This document shows positions 11,564 to 22,697 of a stretch of DNA of 64,000 nucleotides, piece by piece; the stretch's first letter is position 1; every line of letters starts with the position of its first letter. The stretch covers positions 2,604,001 to 2,668,000 of the forward strand of contig WUJK01000005.1 of assembly GCA_011317545.1 (NCBI GenBank), read 5' to 3'. The notes beneath the pieces are model-generated. The model worked only from the letters and a program-made list of their open reading frames with translations, was not told the DNA's origin and made no database searches. This DNA comes from Coniella vitis. Its lineage: Eukaryota > Ascomycota > Sordariomycetes > Diaporthales > Schizoparmaceae. The position numbers and the translations under genes were made by a program.

Positions 11564-12589
11564 TGAGGATAGCTCAAGAGACTTTGTTTTCTGATTACTA
11601 GGATATAAAAAGAAAGAAAAAAGGGTCAGTGGCCGCGTTGGCTGGGTCCAGGCGAGAGCGATCGGGCCAGGGGCGATGACGACGCCCCCAGGCACCTTCT
11701 ACATACTGTGGTACACGGCAGCCGGGCGTGGCAGGTTTGGCAGGCTAAAACGGCACGCCCATATCCGTGGGTGAGGAAGGGAAAGCTAACGCGCCATCTT
11801 GTGGAATGCCTGCGCACCTGCCACCTGTTGCATTGCGAGTCGCGGCATTGGCAGAAAAGCACACTTCTGGCACTTCTGGCACTTTGGACGCAGCAGAACG
11901 GGGAGCAGACGTCATCTCGGCTGGTCCTACTGCAGACCACTGGAGCATCGGCTACCCACTCGCGCACCCAGCATGGCATCAGGTGGCTGGCGTGGAATTG
12001 CAAAAGAAGGAAAACGTGGTGGTTGAGTTTGCGCCGTATCTTCGTCGACATGTCTTGAAAGTCTGGGTACACAGTAAGTACAGCACATATGCGGTCGTAC
12101 TCGTGTTTAGGGCAGCCTCGTGACAGCGGCAGCAACAGCGCAAATAGTGCAACAGTGCACTATCTTACTATGTAGTGCTGTAACTACCGCTGCAGTGGGA
12201 TGGTTCCAGGAGCTCTGGCCGCTGCGGGGTCTCCTTGGGCTCTTGGCTCATCTGGTACCTGCAGCAGGGCGACACGGACGGTGGGCCAAGAAGCGTTGTT
12301 GTAGCTCTGTTAGTGCTCTCGCCGGTGTCGCACCAGCCAGCCCAGCGCTTGGTACCTCTGATGCACACCTTCCGCAGGTGTGTCACTCAAGTACCCCGCT
12401 GCCAAGTCGGACCCCTGGCCTAACTGTCGCTACCCGGCAGTACCTGCCACACCCTGGTCCAGCGCTGGCCCAGCCCTCTTCTCAGGCTGTCAAGTCGCTG
12501 GGTTGCCGCTGCAATTTGCGCCAACGGGCCAATGGCCCTAGGGTTCTTGGGAACAAGGGCCCCCTTTGATTAATGGGGCCCGTTCCCTT

Positions 12590-13536
12590 TTCCCCCTTCC
12601 TTCGCCCTCTGCCCAGCTGCTCCACCTCGAATCTTACCACCATCCATTCGCACTTACACCCGCTCAACCGCATGGGCTTCCTTTCCGCTCTCTCTTTGCT
12701 CTGATTTCGTCGCGCCCCCTTCTGCCTCCCTTCGCCGTTCTGGTCCTTGTTGCCGAACCTCACGACTACTCCTCGTCACTCGAATCGCGAACCCCGCCGC
12801 CGCCGACTACCACCAACGACCCTAGCACAACGACCGAGACGACACACTTGTCGCCCTTTTCTTTCCTTTCTTTCCTTTTGGTGTCGTCTTCTTCTTATTC
12901 CTTCGCTCGATCCTTTCTCCTGCCAGGAAAGCCTCCTTGACTCTGTTGAATTGATTTCCACGGTCTCGCCAACACCCACGCGCGCAGTCCGATTGTCCTT
13001 CGCTACAACTCTCCCTGGTTTCTTGAGCCGCGCGACGCACGTCCACAACGATATAGCAGGCGATCCTGCTTTGAGCCCTCGGCCCTTTCTTTCTCGTCCC
13101 TCTTTCCCTCCGGGTACCTCTGTTTCTCTATGTGTTGTGTGTCTGTCGCACCCGCAGCAAACCATTAGGGCTCTTGATTGCGGCCTACTACCTTCTCACC
13201 AAATCTCTCGTGTATTCTCCGACAAGTAATTACGATACAGTCCGTCCATTCGGATTCTCTGTTTGCCGGCTAATTGACCTGTCGACCGCCACATGGTCCT
13301 GGTTGCCGTTACACACAACCCACCACCTCTCTCTGGCTAATGTCGAAATAATTGCAAGGGGTTCCGTCCGCCTTATTTTTCTCCTTCTGTCAACACCAAC
13401 ACCGCACAAGCGCCGTCTCTGCCCCTTGGAACGACAGCGACAGCAGCCCGCCCTGAAGACTTGTTGGGTATCACGTTCGCGGGCCTGTTGCAACCAAAAT
13501 CTCACGACAACATTATAACCTGCCTCACCCGCCATC
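12590..13536 (+). promoter_or_regulatory. Pyrimidine-rich promoter/leader of the Flc-like gene
   Basis: Nearly 950 nt with strong C/T bias on the plus strand and many TTTC, CTCT and CCTC runs end at the ATG at 13537. CT-rich tracts upstream of starts are common in highly expressed filamentous fungal genes. Several short ATG frames occur, so upstream ORFs are possible. The transcription start cannot be placed from sequence. Confidence 0.55.
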
Positions 13537-16077
13537 ATGTGGTTCTCGTCGAGGACTTCGGTCCTGGTGCTCTCCGCCCTTACGGCTATATGCCGTCCCG
13601 CGGGGGCTGAGCAGATGCTCACCTCGAGCTCCCTCAACTCTTGCCAGGCAGACTCTGGTTTCACAGCCAGTCTGTTCGATGTCGTCTACACCCCCGCCAA
13701 TAATAGTGCTACCATCGAATTATCGGCAACCTCATCGATCCAGGGCAATGTCGTGTTTGATGCTTCCATTACTGCATACGGATACGAGATCCTTCGTCAG
13801 ACGGTCGACCCTTGCGAAATCAACCTCGCAGGTCTCTGTCCAATGTATGTCTTTTTTTTTGTCCCCCTTCCTCTGCTTTTTGGCTCTCACGAGCTATGCT
13901 TCCTTGGCAATCAACGTCTTGATTAGGAGCGGTAACATACTAACCTGTGTGCTATTTTTTTTGTCTGCTTTGCGTAGGACTGCTGGAAAGATGTCACTTA
14001 CCTTCAACCTGGACGTCAGCGCCAGTGCCGCCAGTGAAATTCCTGGCATTGCCTACACCTTCCCCGATCTCGACGCCAAGGTCAAGATGTACATGAACTA
14101 CACATCGAACGGCGAAAGTGTGGCTTGTGTTGAGGCCGACATCTCCAATGGAAAGACGGTCAACCTGCTGGGGGTCAAGTGGGCCACTGCTATTGTTGCT
14201 GGTCTTGCTCTGGCCTCGTCGGCTGTCATCTCTGGACTCGGTCATTCCAACGCTGCCTCGCACGTTGCTGCCAATGCCTTGTCTCTCTTTGGCTACTTCC
14301 AGGGCCAGGCTATGCTTGGAATGACCAGTATCGAGTTGCCGCCTATTGTGATGGCTTGGACCCAAGATTTCCAGTGGAGCATGGGCATCATCCGCGTCGG
14401 CTTCATGCAGACCATTTTCACCTGGTACCAACGCGCCACCGGAGGAACACCCTCGGACCTGTTTGACTCTTTGACGACTGTGTCGGTGCAGGTGGAGAAG
14501 CGCAAGCTGAAGCGATCTCTGGTCGAGACAGGTGTCGGCCTTTCCAAGCGGGCCATTGCCATGATGCCCCGGAGCGTGGACGGGGTCGCCAATATTGCAA
14601 AGCGGGGCAACATCAAGAACGCAAGCGGCAGCTACGTCGTCTTCGGTATCCAGCGTGTGGCCTACAAGGCAGGCATCGAGTCCACGAACCTCTTCATGAC
14701 CGGTCTCACCTTTTTCTGTGTTTTTGTCGTCTTTACTATTGCAGGAGTTGCAGCCTTCAAGGGCGTTTGTGAGCTTGCCGTCAAGAACAGATTGATGAAG
14801 AGCGACAAGTTTCTGGAATTCCGCAACGGCTGGTTCACTGTCCTCAAGGGCATCCTGTTCCGCCTGACCCTGATTGGCTTTCCCCAGATGACCATTCTGT
14901 GCTTGTGGGAACTTACCCAAAAGGACTCGGCGGCCGAGGTCGTGCTCGCCATCTTCTTCTTCTTTGGCATGCTAGCTACGCTCTCGTGGGCCGCTTCCAA
15001 GGTCATTCGGATTGCTCGCCGCTCCGTCGTGATGCACAGGAACCCCGCCTACATCCTGTTCTCTGATCCCCAGGCTCTCAACAAGTGGGGCTTCCTCTAC
15101 GTGCAGTTCCGCGCCTCAGCCTACTACTTTATTGTGCCGACACTCAGCTATGTCCTGTTGAAGGGCATGTTCATTGCCTTTACCCAGTCTGCATCGACCG
15201 TCCAGGCAGTGGCTTTTATAGTCTTGGAGGCTGCAGCGCTCATTGGAGCCAGCGTTCTGCGACCGTGGATGGACAAGAGCACCAACTCGTTCAACATTGC
15301 GATTTGCGCCATCAACTTCTTGAACTCGATTTTCCTGCTCATCTTCTCGGACGTCTTCAACCAGCCGGCCATTGTTACTGGTGTCGTTGGCGTTGTCCTC
15401 TGGCTTGCAAATGCTGTCTTTGCCCTGGTGCTGCTTCTCATGCTTATTGTCACTACAGTCATTGTTCTGATTCGCAAGAACCCTGATGCCAGATATCAAT
15501 TCATGGCCGACGACCGTGCCTCGTTCATGAAATCGCAGACGCAGCTTAACACGACTACCGAATTGGATGCCTTGGCTGCCACTGCTCGAGGTGACAAGAA
15601 TGGTTACAACAAGGGTTTCGATATGGACGACGACGCCGAGTCCATCACGTCCGATTCGATGAAGCGGCGCACCGATCCGTCCCACATGCAGGTGCCTCAG
15701 CAAGTCAACTCGCCGTTGGGCCAGTCCGCTTACCGCGACGCCCCTCGCTCGCCCGTGGATCCTGCCATGCCGCTCTTCCCTAGCGACAACCGCAGTGCCA
15801 GTCCCGCCCAATCGGGGCAGTACACACCTTACAACGGAGCACAATACGTGCGCCCACAGGGTACTGGAGGTTCATCAATGCAGCCAAGCCCATACGGATC
15901 GTCATCCAACCTGTCAGCCTACCGGGGGCAAAACAATGCCAGCCCGGCAGGTGCCCCTAGGACGCAAAACACGTCAAGGTAAGCCCATTTGCTCTTGTGT
16001 GAAGGGACGGAGCGACAAGCAGATGACTGACGCATGACTATAGTCCTTGGCAGCGCGGTGCAGGTTACGAACATTGA
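13537..16077 (+). CDS. Flc/TRP-like ion channel family protein, 780 aa
   Basis: Three exons: 13537-13844, 13978-15978 and 16044-16077. Intron 1 is GTATGT..TAG with a TACTAAC branch site. Intron 2 is GTAAGC..TAG. The last exon gives the C-terminus SPWQRGAGYEH; reading through intron 2 would replace it with a stop after two codons. A signal peptide covers residues 1 to about 24. An ML-like lumenal domain with paired Cys (LNSCQADSG, DPCEINLAGLCPM, SVACVEAD) extends to about 165. Many membrane segments follow between about 170 and 602, with a Ser/Pro-rich cytosolic tail to 780. This is the architecture of fungal TRP-like/Flc proteins (yeast FLC1-3, S. pombe Pkd2). These act in ER FAD transport, calcium homeostasis and wall integrity. 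The exact orthologue among the paralogues cannot be decided here. Confidence 0.93.
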
Positions 16078-17989
16078 CGAAGTCCCCACACAAGCACGGC
16101 GGCGTGACGCGAATTCGTGCCCGTGTCGGAGTCGCCAATCACGACGAAATGGAACTTAAAGGGTCTGGTGTTTTGTTCTTTCTATTGTTACAAATGTTTT
16201 TTTTTTCTTTGTGTGTTCTCCGACAACCAATATACCACGGCAAGACTATGCCACCCCACTAGACAGACACGTATCGACTTGGCCCGTCGCTCTGAACCGA
16301 TCCGTCACCATTACCTTTTTTCTTGGCCAATTTTTTGTTAGACTTTGCGGACCATCATTTACCCTCTTACTTTTGAACTTGTTGCATCCAAAACACTTTT
16401 TTCTTCGTCTTGTCAAGACACGTTATAGGAGCACACGGAACGGCGTCAGGGCATTCTGGAACCTGGGGGATATTTTTGCAGAAGGGCGGCGAGAAAGAAA
16501 GCTGCATACTGCACAAATGGAACAAAGGCAGGAGGTCGATGAAATATCTGTTCCCTGCATGTGTCGAGCATATTCGATCGGCAAGCAGAGCATTCTCAGG
16601 ACCGGAAAACCTTTGCCCCATGCCCCAAACAAAAAGAAAAAGATGATATTCTAAACACAAGCGGACTTGCGGGCGCTAGGATGGAAGGTCAAGCATTGAT
16701 ACTATGGAGTCCACCGGAAAGAGGCCAGCATGCAGCAAAGTGACGCTGTACGGCTTTTACAGAAGGGCGCTTCTGCCCTTGGTGAGGTTTGCTTATCTGT
16801 GCGGGTGCAAATCTATCTGCCCTATGCCATTGCACACATGCTTTGGTACAGTCTGGGTTGATGTTCGGCTTGAAATAGCTAATTGAATTTTGTTTGCGTC
16901 TTGTGGCTTTGGAAAGCAATGACTCTGTAGTCCGTATGCCTCTTGAGATTAGCTGTGTTGTGAGGTCGGCCTGCGTATAGTGTTTGAATATTGCCTAGTA
17001 GAGTAAGTGGGTGAGAAATGGTCTGTTGGTATGGTAGGCGAGGGTGGTAGCAGAACGGCGGGCCCCAGTTGGCCATCAGCCAAGGTGCCAAAGCAAGGTG
17101 TGCGGAGCGTTATCGACCCAACATGCATCAAGCAAAGATATGGAGGTTGCCTAGGTAAAACTATCTCCAACTTCATTCATCCCTTGGACCTGGTCGACCT
17201 CAATGCAGGCCCGCCAAGTCACTTGCAGTGCTGTCGAGGTACAAATCTATCCAGAACTTGTTTATCCATCTCTTTGTCAGATGAGCAGCACTTAAGCGCT
17301 CATTCAACCTTGTTTTGTGCTGCAGGGTTTGAACCAACTGGCTTGTTTCAGCTCTTTGACGTTGGTTGTCAGGGCTCGTGATCACAAGCGGAGCTGGCAG
17401 TGCATTGCATGCATTTCCAAACGCCAATCTTGGGGGGGCCGACTGGGCTAAGAAGAGCATGTTCATGTCTCCAGCTGCAAAGGGTATTCCATTTGGGCAC
17501 ATGAGATGGGGATAGGAATGGAATGATCAAGGCTGCGAGGCAAAAGACTCGCCGCCAGCCCAGGCTCAAATACAACTTGGACCCATATACGGCACAAGGC
17601 TGAACATGTCTGCACCAACAGCCTTCTTTCCTCGTCATCGCCATCATCATCGTCATCGTCGTCAAGACAGCACAGCCAAGCTATTGTTGTTGTGCCCATT
17701 GTCCTGGCTGGCTTCTCTGAGACTTTTGTTTCCACCCTTTTCTACTGCCCCTTCTCGCTCTCCTTTCCTGCCTCTACTACGTCAGAAACACCTCAAACCA
17801 TATATCGGCCACCAGGAATGAAGACATAGCTGTGAGAGGAAACTGCTCTTGGCATACTCTCACGGCCTGTGGCCCTCAGGATCGCATCGAAAGAGCCCCC
17901 TCCTTCCTCGATATCGAAACCGTTGACCCGCGTGCTCCCAGTGTTGTTGCATTGCATCGCATTGCATTGGCTGGGGCTGCGCACTCGAG
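16078..17989. other. Intergenic: 3'UTR and promoter
   Basis: The first few hundred bases are probably the 3'UTR of the Flc-like gene. The last 400 nt contain C/T-rich stretches and two GCATTGCAT-like repeats before the next ATG at 17990. No other gene is supported. One CCTAGGTA site lies at 17150. Confidence 0.6.
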
Positions 17990-18558
17990 ATGGCCGCCTT
18001 CGACCAGCCGCTCCAACAACCGCGGCCCATCATCACCGAAAGAGAAGGCGGCGAGGTCCTTGTCTCGCTGGCGTACGTAGAAAGGATCCTGCCCCGCGAG
18101 TGCCCGCTCAACGACTGGGTGTGGGCGGCGGACCACAAGGTCGGTGGCAATGGCATGGACGATCAAGAGATTCGTCTCCGTGGCCACGACGGATACCTGT
18201 ACTCGCCTCTCAAGCTGTTGAACAGCCTGCTCGAATCGATCCCCCAGAATCCTCTGCAGCTTGAGCTGGTTCCAGATGAGGGCGGGGCGGGTGGCCTGGG
18301 CGAGACGCTCATTGTCCGCCCGTTGCGTCGTGGCAGGACACACAGCCGACTCGCTCGTCTTGAACACAACGACCAACGCGTCTCGTGGCTGGATGTCCCT
18401 CCAGACTACTCCATCCGTGCCAACAGCAGCAGATGCCAGGCCGCTGTGACGCAGGAACAGGACGTCGCGCAGGAGGAGCCCCGACTGCACCAGGACTTGT
18501 CCCAAGACAGACGCCCGCCCTCGACACCACCACCCCAGAGACCAGCGAGCGCACCACC

Positions 18559-18598
<40 letters not shown>

Positions 18599-19951
18599 GC
18601 ACACGAAGCGAGCCACAATCCGTGCCCCACGCCTTCTTCGGCCCGTCTCAACAAGGCCCGCCGCGGCCTGCTCACCCAGCTCCGAGAGCTCGACCTCGCC
18701 AGCCAGCCGACCCTCAGGCAACTCCTCGACAATGCCTTTGTGCCCGCGCTCAGCAAGCTCCACGTCAGACCGCCCCAGGGCCTCGTGCACCTGGCAACGC
18801 TCGCTGGGACGGGCCCAGTCTACTCTGTCCGGATCTTGACCCATGCGTATGCACGTCGCGAGGACCTCAGCTTTGCTAGCTTGTGTGACGCGACGATGGC
18901 GGCAGTCACCAATAATGACTATGATGATGATGATGATGATAACAATAACAATAACAACAACACGACGCAGCATCGCCTCACACCCTACCAAATCTTCGAA
19001 ATGGCCCAAATCCTCAAAACCGTCTCGCGCACACCCTACGGCGGGCTCTTCTGGGCGTCCTTTGCGGCCATGTGGCCCGCAGAGTGGCCCGCGTTCCAGC
19101 GCCGCACCAAGGCGCCCGTCGACCTGGCCGCCATCGCGCGGCGGCTGCACCACCACGTCGACTTCTACACGACGCTCGGTGCGCTGCAGCGCGACGTCGA
19201 CCGCCTCGCCCACAACGCAGAGCGGTTCTGGGGCCCGTGGGACGAGCGCACCGCCGCGGCGCAGCGGACCGTCGGCGAAATCTACCGTCTCATGGGGCAG
19301 TCGTGCGCTGTGGGGTCGCGAGACACGCAGGACAAGGCCTTCTACCATGGCTTGGTCCGCGAGCTCATCCTCCCTGCTTCGCTTTGGCCGGGAAACAACC
19401 ATCCATCAGCACCACCACCACCAGGAGGAGGAGGAAAAGGAAAAGGGTTCTCGGAGGAGCGGCATGCATTGCCACGTTACGTCCTCCCGCTGGGTTCGCT
19501 GCACGTTGCGGAGGACTACACCCAGGAGCCGCAAGCCACGGCGGGATTTGTGCTCATGGATATTACCCGGCCGCAAAAGGCACTCTGGCTCGTGGAATAC
19601 GAGCAGGACTGCTGTCGGCTCGTGATGCTCGCGCCTGATGTGGAGAGTTGGAGGCTTGCTGATGAGGGGAGGTTCGCCCATGGTCTGGAGATTGCTTCTT
19701 CTTCTGCTGCTGCTGCTGGGGCCACTGTGAATGTCGGTGGGTTACTGGGTAGAAAGCAGCAGCCAGGCACCGCACCAGCAGCAGCAGTAGTAGACAGGGC
19801 AGTCATCCCCACCAGGGACACTCTTACGGACGAGTACCCCGAGACGCAAATCACAGCGCCTGCTGGTGCTATTCTGTTTCGACGCCCAGAGAGGGAGCGT
19901 GCTTTGCGGGCTATCAGTGCCGGGTGGGCTGGGACTGTACGGGGGAGGTAA
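17990..19951 (+). CDS. Poly-Q protein with bromodomain-like segment, 653 aa
   Basis: One exon from ATG 17990. Residues 1-160 form a compact region (ITEREGGEVLVSLAYVERILP). A Pro/Gln linker with 13 consecutive Gln lies near 191-203. An Asp-then-Asn run lies near 311-325. A helical region follows (LTPYQIFEMAQILKTVSRTPYGGLFW), with PVDLAAIARRL at about 374 and HNAERFWG at about 408. That spacing resembles the ZA loop, PMDL helix and conserved Asn of bromodomains, but the usual Tyr residues and the PDYY motif are not clear. The C-terminal third may be a beta-rich domain. I infer a nuclear, chromatin-related protein with low confidence; it could be a fungal-specific protein of unknown role. The C-terminal part has further Ser/Ala and Gly/Lys low-complexity stretches. 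An antisense open frame of 508 codons overlaps it, but is explained by GC-rich codon use. Confidence 0.78.
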
Positions 19952-21224
19952 ATTCTTTTCCGGTGCGAGCGACCGAGCAACGCAGCAAACAAGAAGGATG
20001 GGTTGAAAAATGCCTACGAAAAGATTGATTGGAAATGGAAATGACCAATACGAAGGGACATGGGGTTTTATGAATGAATGCATGAATAAATGGGGAACGT
20101 TTTCAACTTAAGCCCATGTCTGAAGAGGAAGAAGATTAAATGTCAAAAGTCTTTGAGACGAAAGAAATAACAATCCCCGAGACGACATATCCGTGGCCGT
20201 TTCTAGAATTTGGGATATATACATCACACATGAATACATCTATCAATCACGCGATTCTTTTTTATTTATCCGTCTACAACGAGTGGGAAGGATTATCCGA
20301 GTACTGAAAAACGCGGTACGCATACAAGTACATGTGTATCTGGTTCTTTTATCACGATGAGAAAGGCGAAAGAGTAGCTGATATACATAAAGAAGAAAGA
20401 AGAAATACACGGGTATGCTCATATCATACTAACCACCATTTTGAAAATCACTCACCCTGCCACTCCATCGTCAACAGCCCCGTCCACTTCATCGCTCGGT
20501 TGGTTCGTGAGTGGCAGGCCGGCCCGGAACATTGTGTCCATCTCATCCGTGCCAACTCCAGCCCGCGATTCTCGTGAGTCTTATCTGCTCGTATTGGTCA
20601 CAACATAACCTATTGTGATAAGAAAAAAAAGAGAAAAGTTATTTCGCTTCTTTCAATGAACATTGAACAAGGAACGTGAAAATTCATTTCGCCTTTTGAT
20701 CAAGCCAGGAACAAGGCAACTCGAACCTGTACTCTTATGGACAGCTATCCATTCCAGTCATGGAAAACAAGACTTGATACGGTTGTTCATTTCTCAGGTC
20801 CCATCCCAATCATTTTCAAGTTACACACGCCGTTTTGAATTATTCGGACTTGTTCTTTTATCATTTCTTCTATACTCTAATCTTCTCGCTCTGCGCGAAT
20901 CAAGTAATATGCGCAGTCTAGTAGTGTTCTAATCCGAACTCAGTTCTTCTTTTCTCTCTCGGATAGACCCACGACCCATATGTATTGTTTATGTTAGCAC
21001 ATAACCATAACGCCTTGCAATGACCATACTACAAACACCAAAAGAAAAACATATGCGTGACGTCGTGGAAGCAGATGAACGCCCTCTCCAAATACTATCT
21101 TGTGCTTAATTCCATGCGTGGGACGATTGCGACCAAAAGGTGTGCTGGAAATCCACCAAAGGTTCCTTCTGGGCATCAAGTCACAATACTCTCCCGTATC
21201 GATATCTCTCGTCTGGCCCAGGCG
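19952..21224. other. Convergent intergenic region
   Basis: Lies between the 3' ends of the bromodomain-like gene (plus) and the PLC-like gene (minus). It is AT-rich and contains no recognisable gene. The AATAAA at 20085 may serve the plus gene. Confidence 0.6.
20085..20090 (+). terminator. Candidate poly(A) signal AATAAA
   Basis: Lies 134 nt after the stop codon at 19951, in AT-rich sequence with GAATG repeats just upstream. Confidence 0.4.
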
Positions 21225-22697
21225 CTACCAGACCAATAGCAACCAGAGGCTTAATAACGTCAAAAACATGGCAGCACTCCGCCTGTCATTTCGCTGTCCC
21301 TCGTACCAAAACAGCGCCGAAGGACCCTTGGTCGTTGGGGAAGCATCACTGGTGGATGCTGTGCCACAGCAGGTGCCGGTGTAGGTGACATTGTTCATGG
21401 CGGCTGCGACCTTGAAAACGGCACCAGAGTCATAGGAACCGCCATAGTTGTAGTAGTCGACGTTGAGGACGGTTGGGGGACGGTCAAACGTGGCAATACA
21501 TGTATTTGCTGCCTCACCCAGACTGCCAACGCCTGTGACGTTGTTTGTCGTGTTGAGCGACGACACATCTGGGACAAGGAGCGAGGTTCCGAGCAGGGAC
21601 ACGTCGACATTGAGGTTGTGGTTGGCAAGATAAAGGATGTTCTTTCCATCCTCGACACTCAGGCCCGCGGGGCGTTGAATGGTGCATGGGAAAGAGTTGT
21701 TGGTCGGGTCGAAGGGCGTCTCCCACATGTTGCTGAACTCGTCAATCCACCAGGGGTAGGCCGTCTGGTTAGCCTCGTAGTCGAGAAAAATGACGACACG
21801 AGTATTGTAAATAATCATCTCGGCCAGCGTAGGCCACGTGCTCACATTCATGGGCTGGTAGGGCGGCGTGTAGACATAATCCAAGATGCCAGTCGATTCA
21901 ATGTAGGGCACGTAGAGCGAAGGATTCGAGTAGTTGCCGTTTTCGAGCAGGATGGTGACGACCTCGAACCGGTTGGCAGCCACCCAGTCCTTGACCTTGG
22001 TCAGCCAGTCGGTAATGGGGCCTGCGTCAAGCAGGTCGCAAGTTGTGTGGCAAAAGTGCGGCTCCGTGCCGTTGTCGGGCCAGTGCATTTGACCCTGCAG
22101 GAAGCGTACGCCGTCGTTGAGCTGGTCGGTGACTTCCAGAGCCTGGTTGGCGGCAGCGCTGCCCTTTTGCACAAACGGAGAGTTGTGGCAGCCGACCTGG
22201 GTAATGTTGCTGTATTTGCGCTCGCACAGCTCGACATAGTTGTTGCAAGGCTGCGTGTTTGTGGCCGTGGGCGCGGCCGAGGTCGATGTGACGGGGACGG
22301 AGAAGTTGCCGCCGCCCAGAGTGGTTGTGCTTGTGGTGGTGATGGCAATGGTGCCCGAGAGCAGTGTCAAGGTGGCCACGCTGATCGAGGCCGACTCGGT
22401 GACATTGTCGGTGACGGTTGGGAGGCCCGTCTCGCCGATCGAGGTTGTGCCAGCGAGAGTGAGCGTGGTCGATACCGTGGTGGATGTGGGCGGCGCTTCC
22501 GCGCTCGACGTGTGGGTGCCCGTGAGAACCACGACATCTGAAGTGGTCGAGGATTCGGAGGAGCTGCTGGATGAGGAGGTCTTTGAGGTTTCGGAAGAGG
22601 ATTCTGAGGAGGTGGTGGCCGTGTCGGTATCTTTGGCAGCGTGCGCAACAGCTCCCAGGCCCAGGAGCGCCAGCCCCCAAAGCCGCAGAGGCGCCAT
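21225..22697 (-). CDS. Secreted PLC-like phosphodiesterase, 490 aa
   Basis: One exon. I start at the Met at 22697 because it begins a clean signal peptide (MAPLRLWGLALLGLGAVAHA). An upstream in-frame ATG at 22730 would put 11 polar residues before it. Residues 22-155 are Ser/Thr-rich. The PLC-like TIM-barrel domain starts at CNNYVELCERKYSNITQVGCHNSPF (in part) and includes GVRFLQGQMHW, FCHTTCDLLD and VVIFLDYEANQ. The catalytic-type His of GxHNS is present (GCHNSPF). Numerous N-glycosylation sites (NGT, NYS, NVS, NQT, NNS) support secretion. The C-terminus ends in a hydrophobic stretch (MFLTLLSLWLLLVW) after a polar spacer, consistent with a GPI-anchor signal. Fungal members share the fold of PI-specific PLC, but often lack part of the active site. 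The substrate is not known. Confidence 0.9.
   Translation of the reverse strand: MAPLRLWGLALLGLGAVAHAAKDTDTATTSSESSSETSKTSSSSSSSESSTTSDVVVLTGTHTSSAEAPPTSTTVSTTLTLAGTTSIGETGLPTVTDNVTESASISVATLTLLSGTIAITTTSTTTLGGGNFSVPVTSTSAAPTATNTQPCNNYVELCERKYSNITQVGCHNSPFVQKGSAAANQALEVTDQLNDGVRFLQGQMHWPDNGTEPHFCHTTCDLLDAGPITDWLTKVKDWVAANRFEVVTILLENGNYSNPSLYVPYIESTGILDYVYTPPYQPMNVSTWPTLAEMIIYNTRVVIFLDYEANQTAYPWWIDEFSNMWETPFDPTNNSFPCTIQRPAGLSVEDGKNILYLANHNLNVDVSLLGTSLLVPDVSSLNTTNNVTGVGSLGEAANTCIATFDRPPTVLNVDYYNYGGSYDSGAVFKVAAAMNNVTYTGTCCGTASTSDASPTTKGPSALFWYEGQRNDRRSAAMFLTLLSLWLLLVW

Larger units (their letters stand above)
7183..12589. other. Long gene-free interval
   Basis: No supported gene in 5.4 kb. The stretch nearest the DUF3433 gene is rich in homopolymers (G11 at 7195, G14 at 7730, A64 at 8634, C11 at 8740). 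Four copies of TACTATGTA/TACATAGTA lie at 10201, 10524, 10573 and 12166. AAAGC repeats lie at 8310-8337. Reading frames here reach at most about 170 codons and none resembles a protein family. Confidence 0.6.

Noticed and set aside
11223..11594. Arg/Gly-rich frame resembling an RNA-binding RGG protein
   Set aside because: The RG repeats come entirely from a GGTCGT microsatellite; no RNA-binding domain is present.
13994..14920. 308-codon minus-strand frame inside the Flc-like gene
   Set aside because: Antisense shadow of a strongly supported coding exon.
17325..17340. GGGTTTGAACC, similar to a tRNA T-arm
   Set aside because: No acceptor, D- or anticodon stems could be formed around it on either strand.
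17876..19402. 508-codon minus-strand frame opposite the bromodomain-like gene
   Set aside because: Explained by GC-rich third positions and CAG/GAT repeats of the sense gene; its translation is poly-Leu, poly-Ile and Arg-rich without a domain.
21618..22541. 307-codon plus-strand frame inside the PLC-like gene
   Set aside because: Antisense shadow; Val/Gly/Arg-rich with no recognisable motif.
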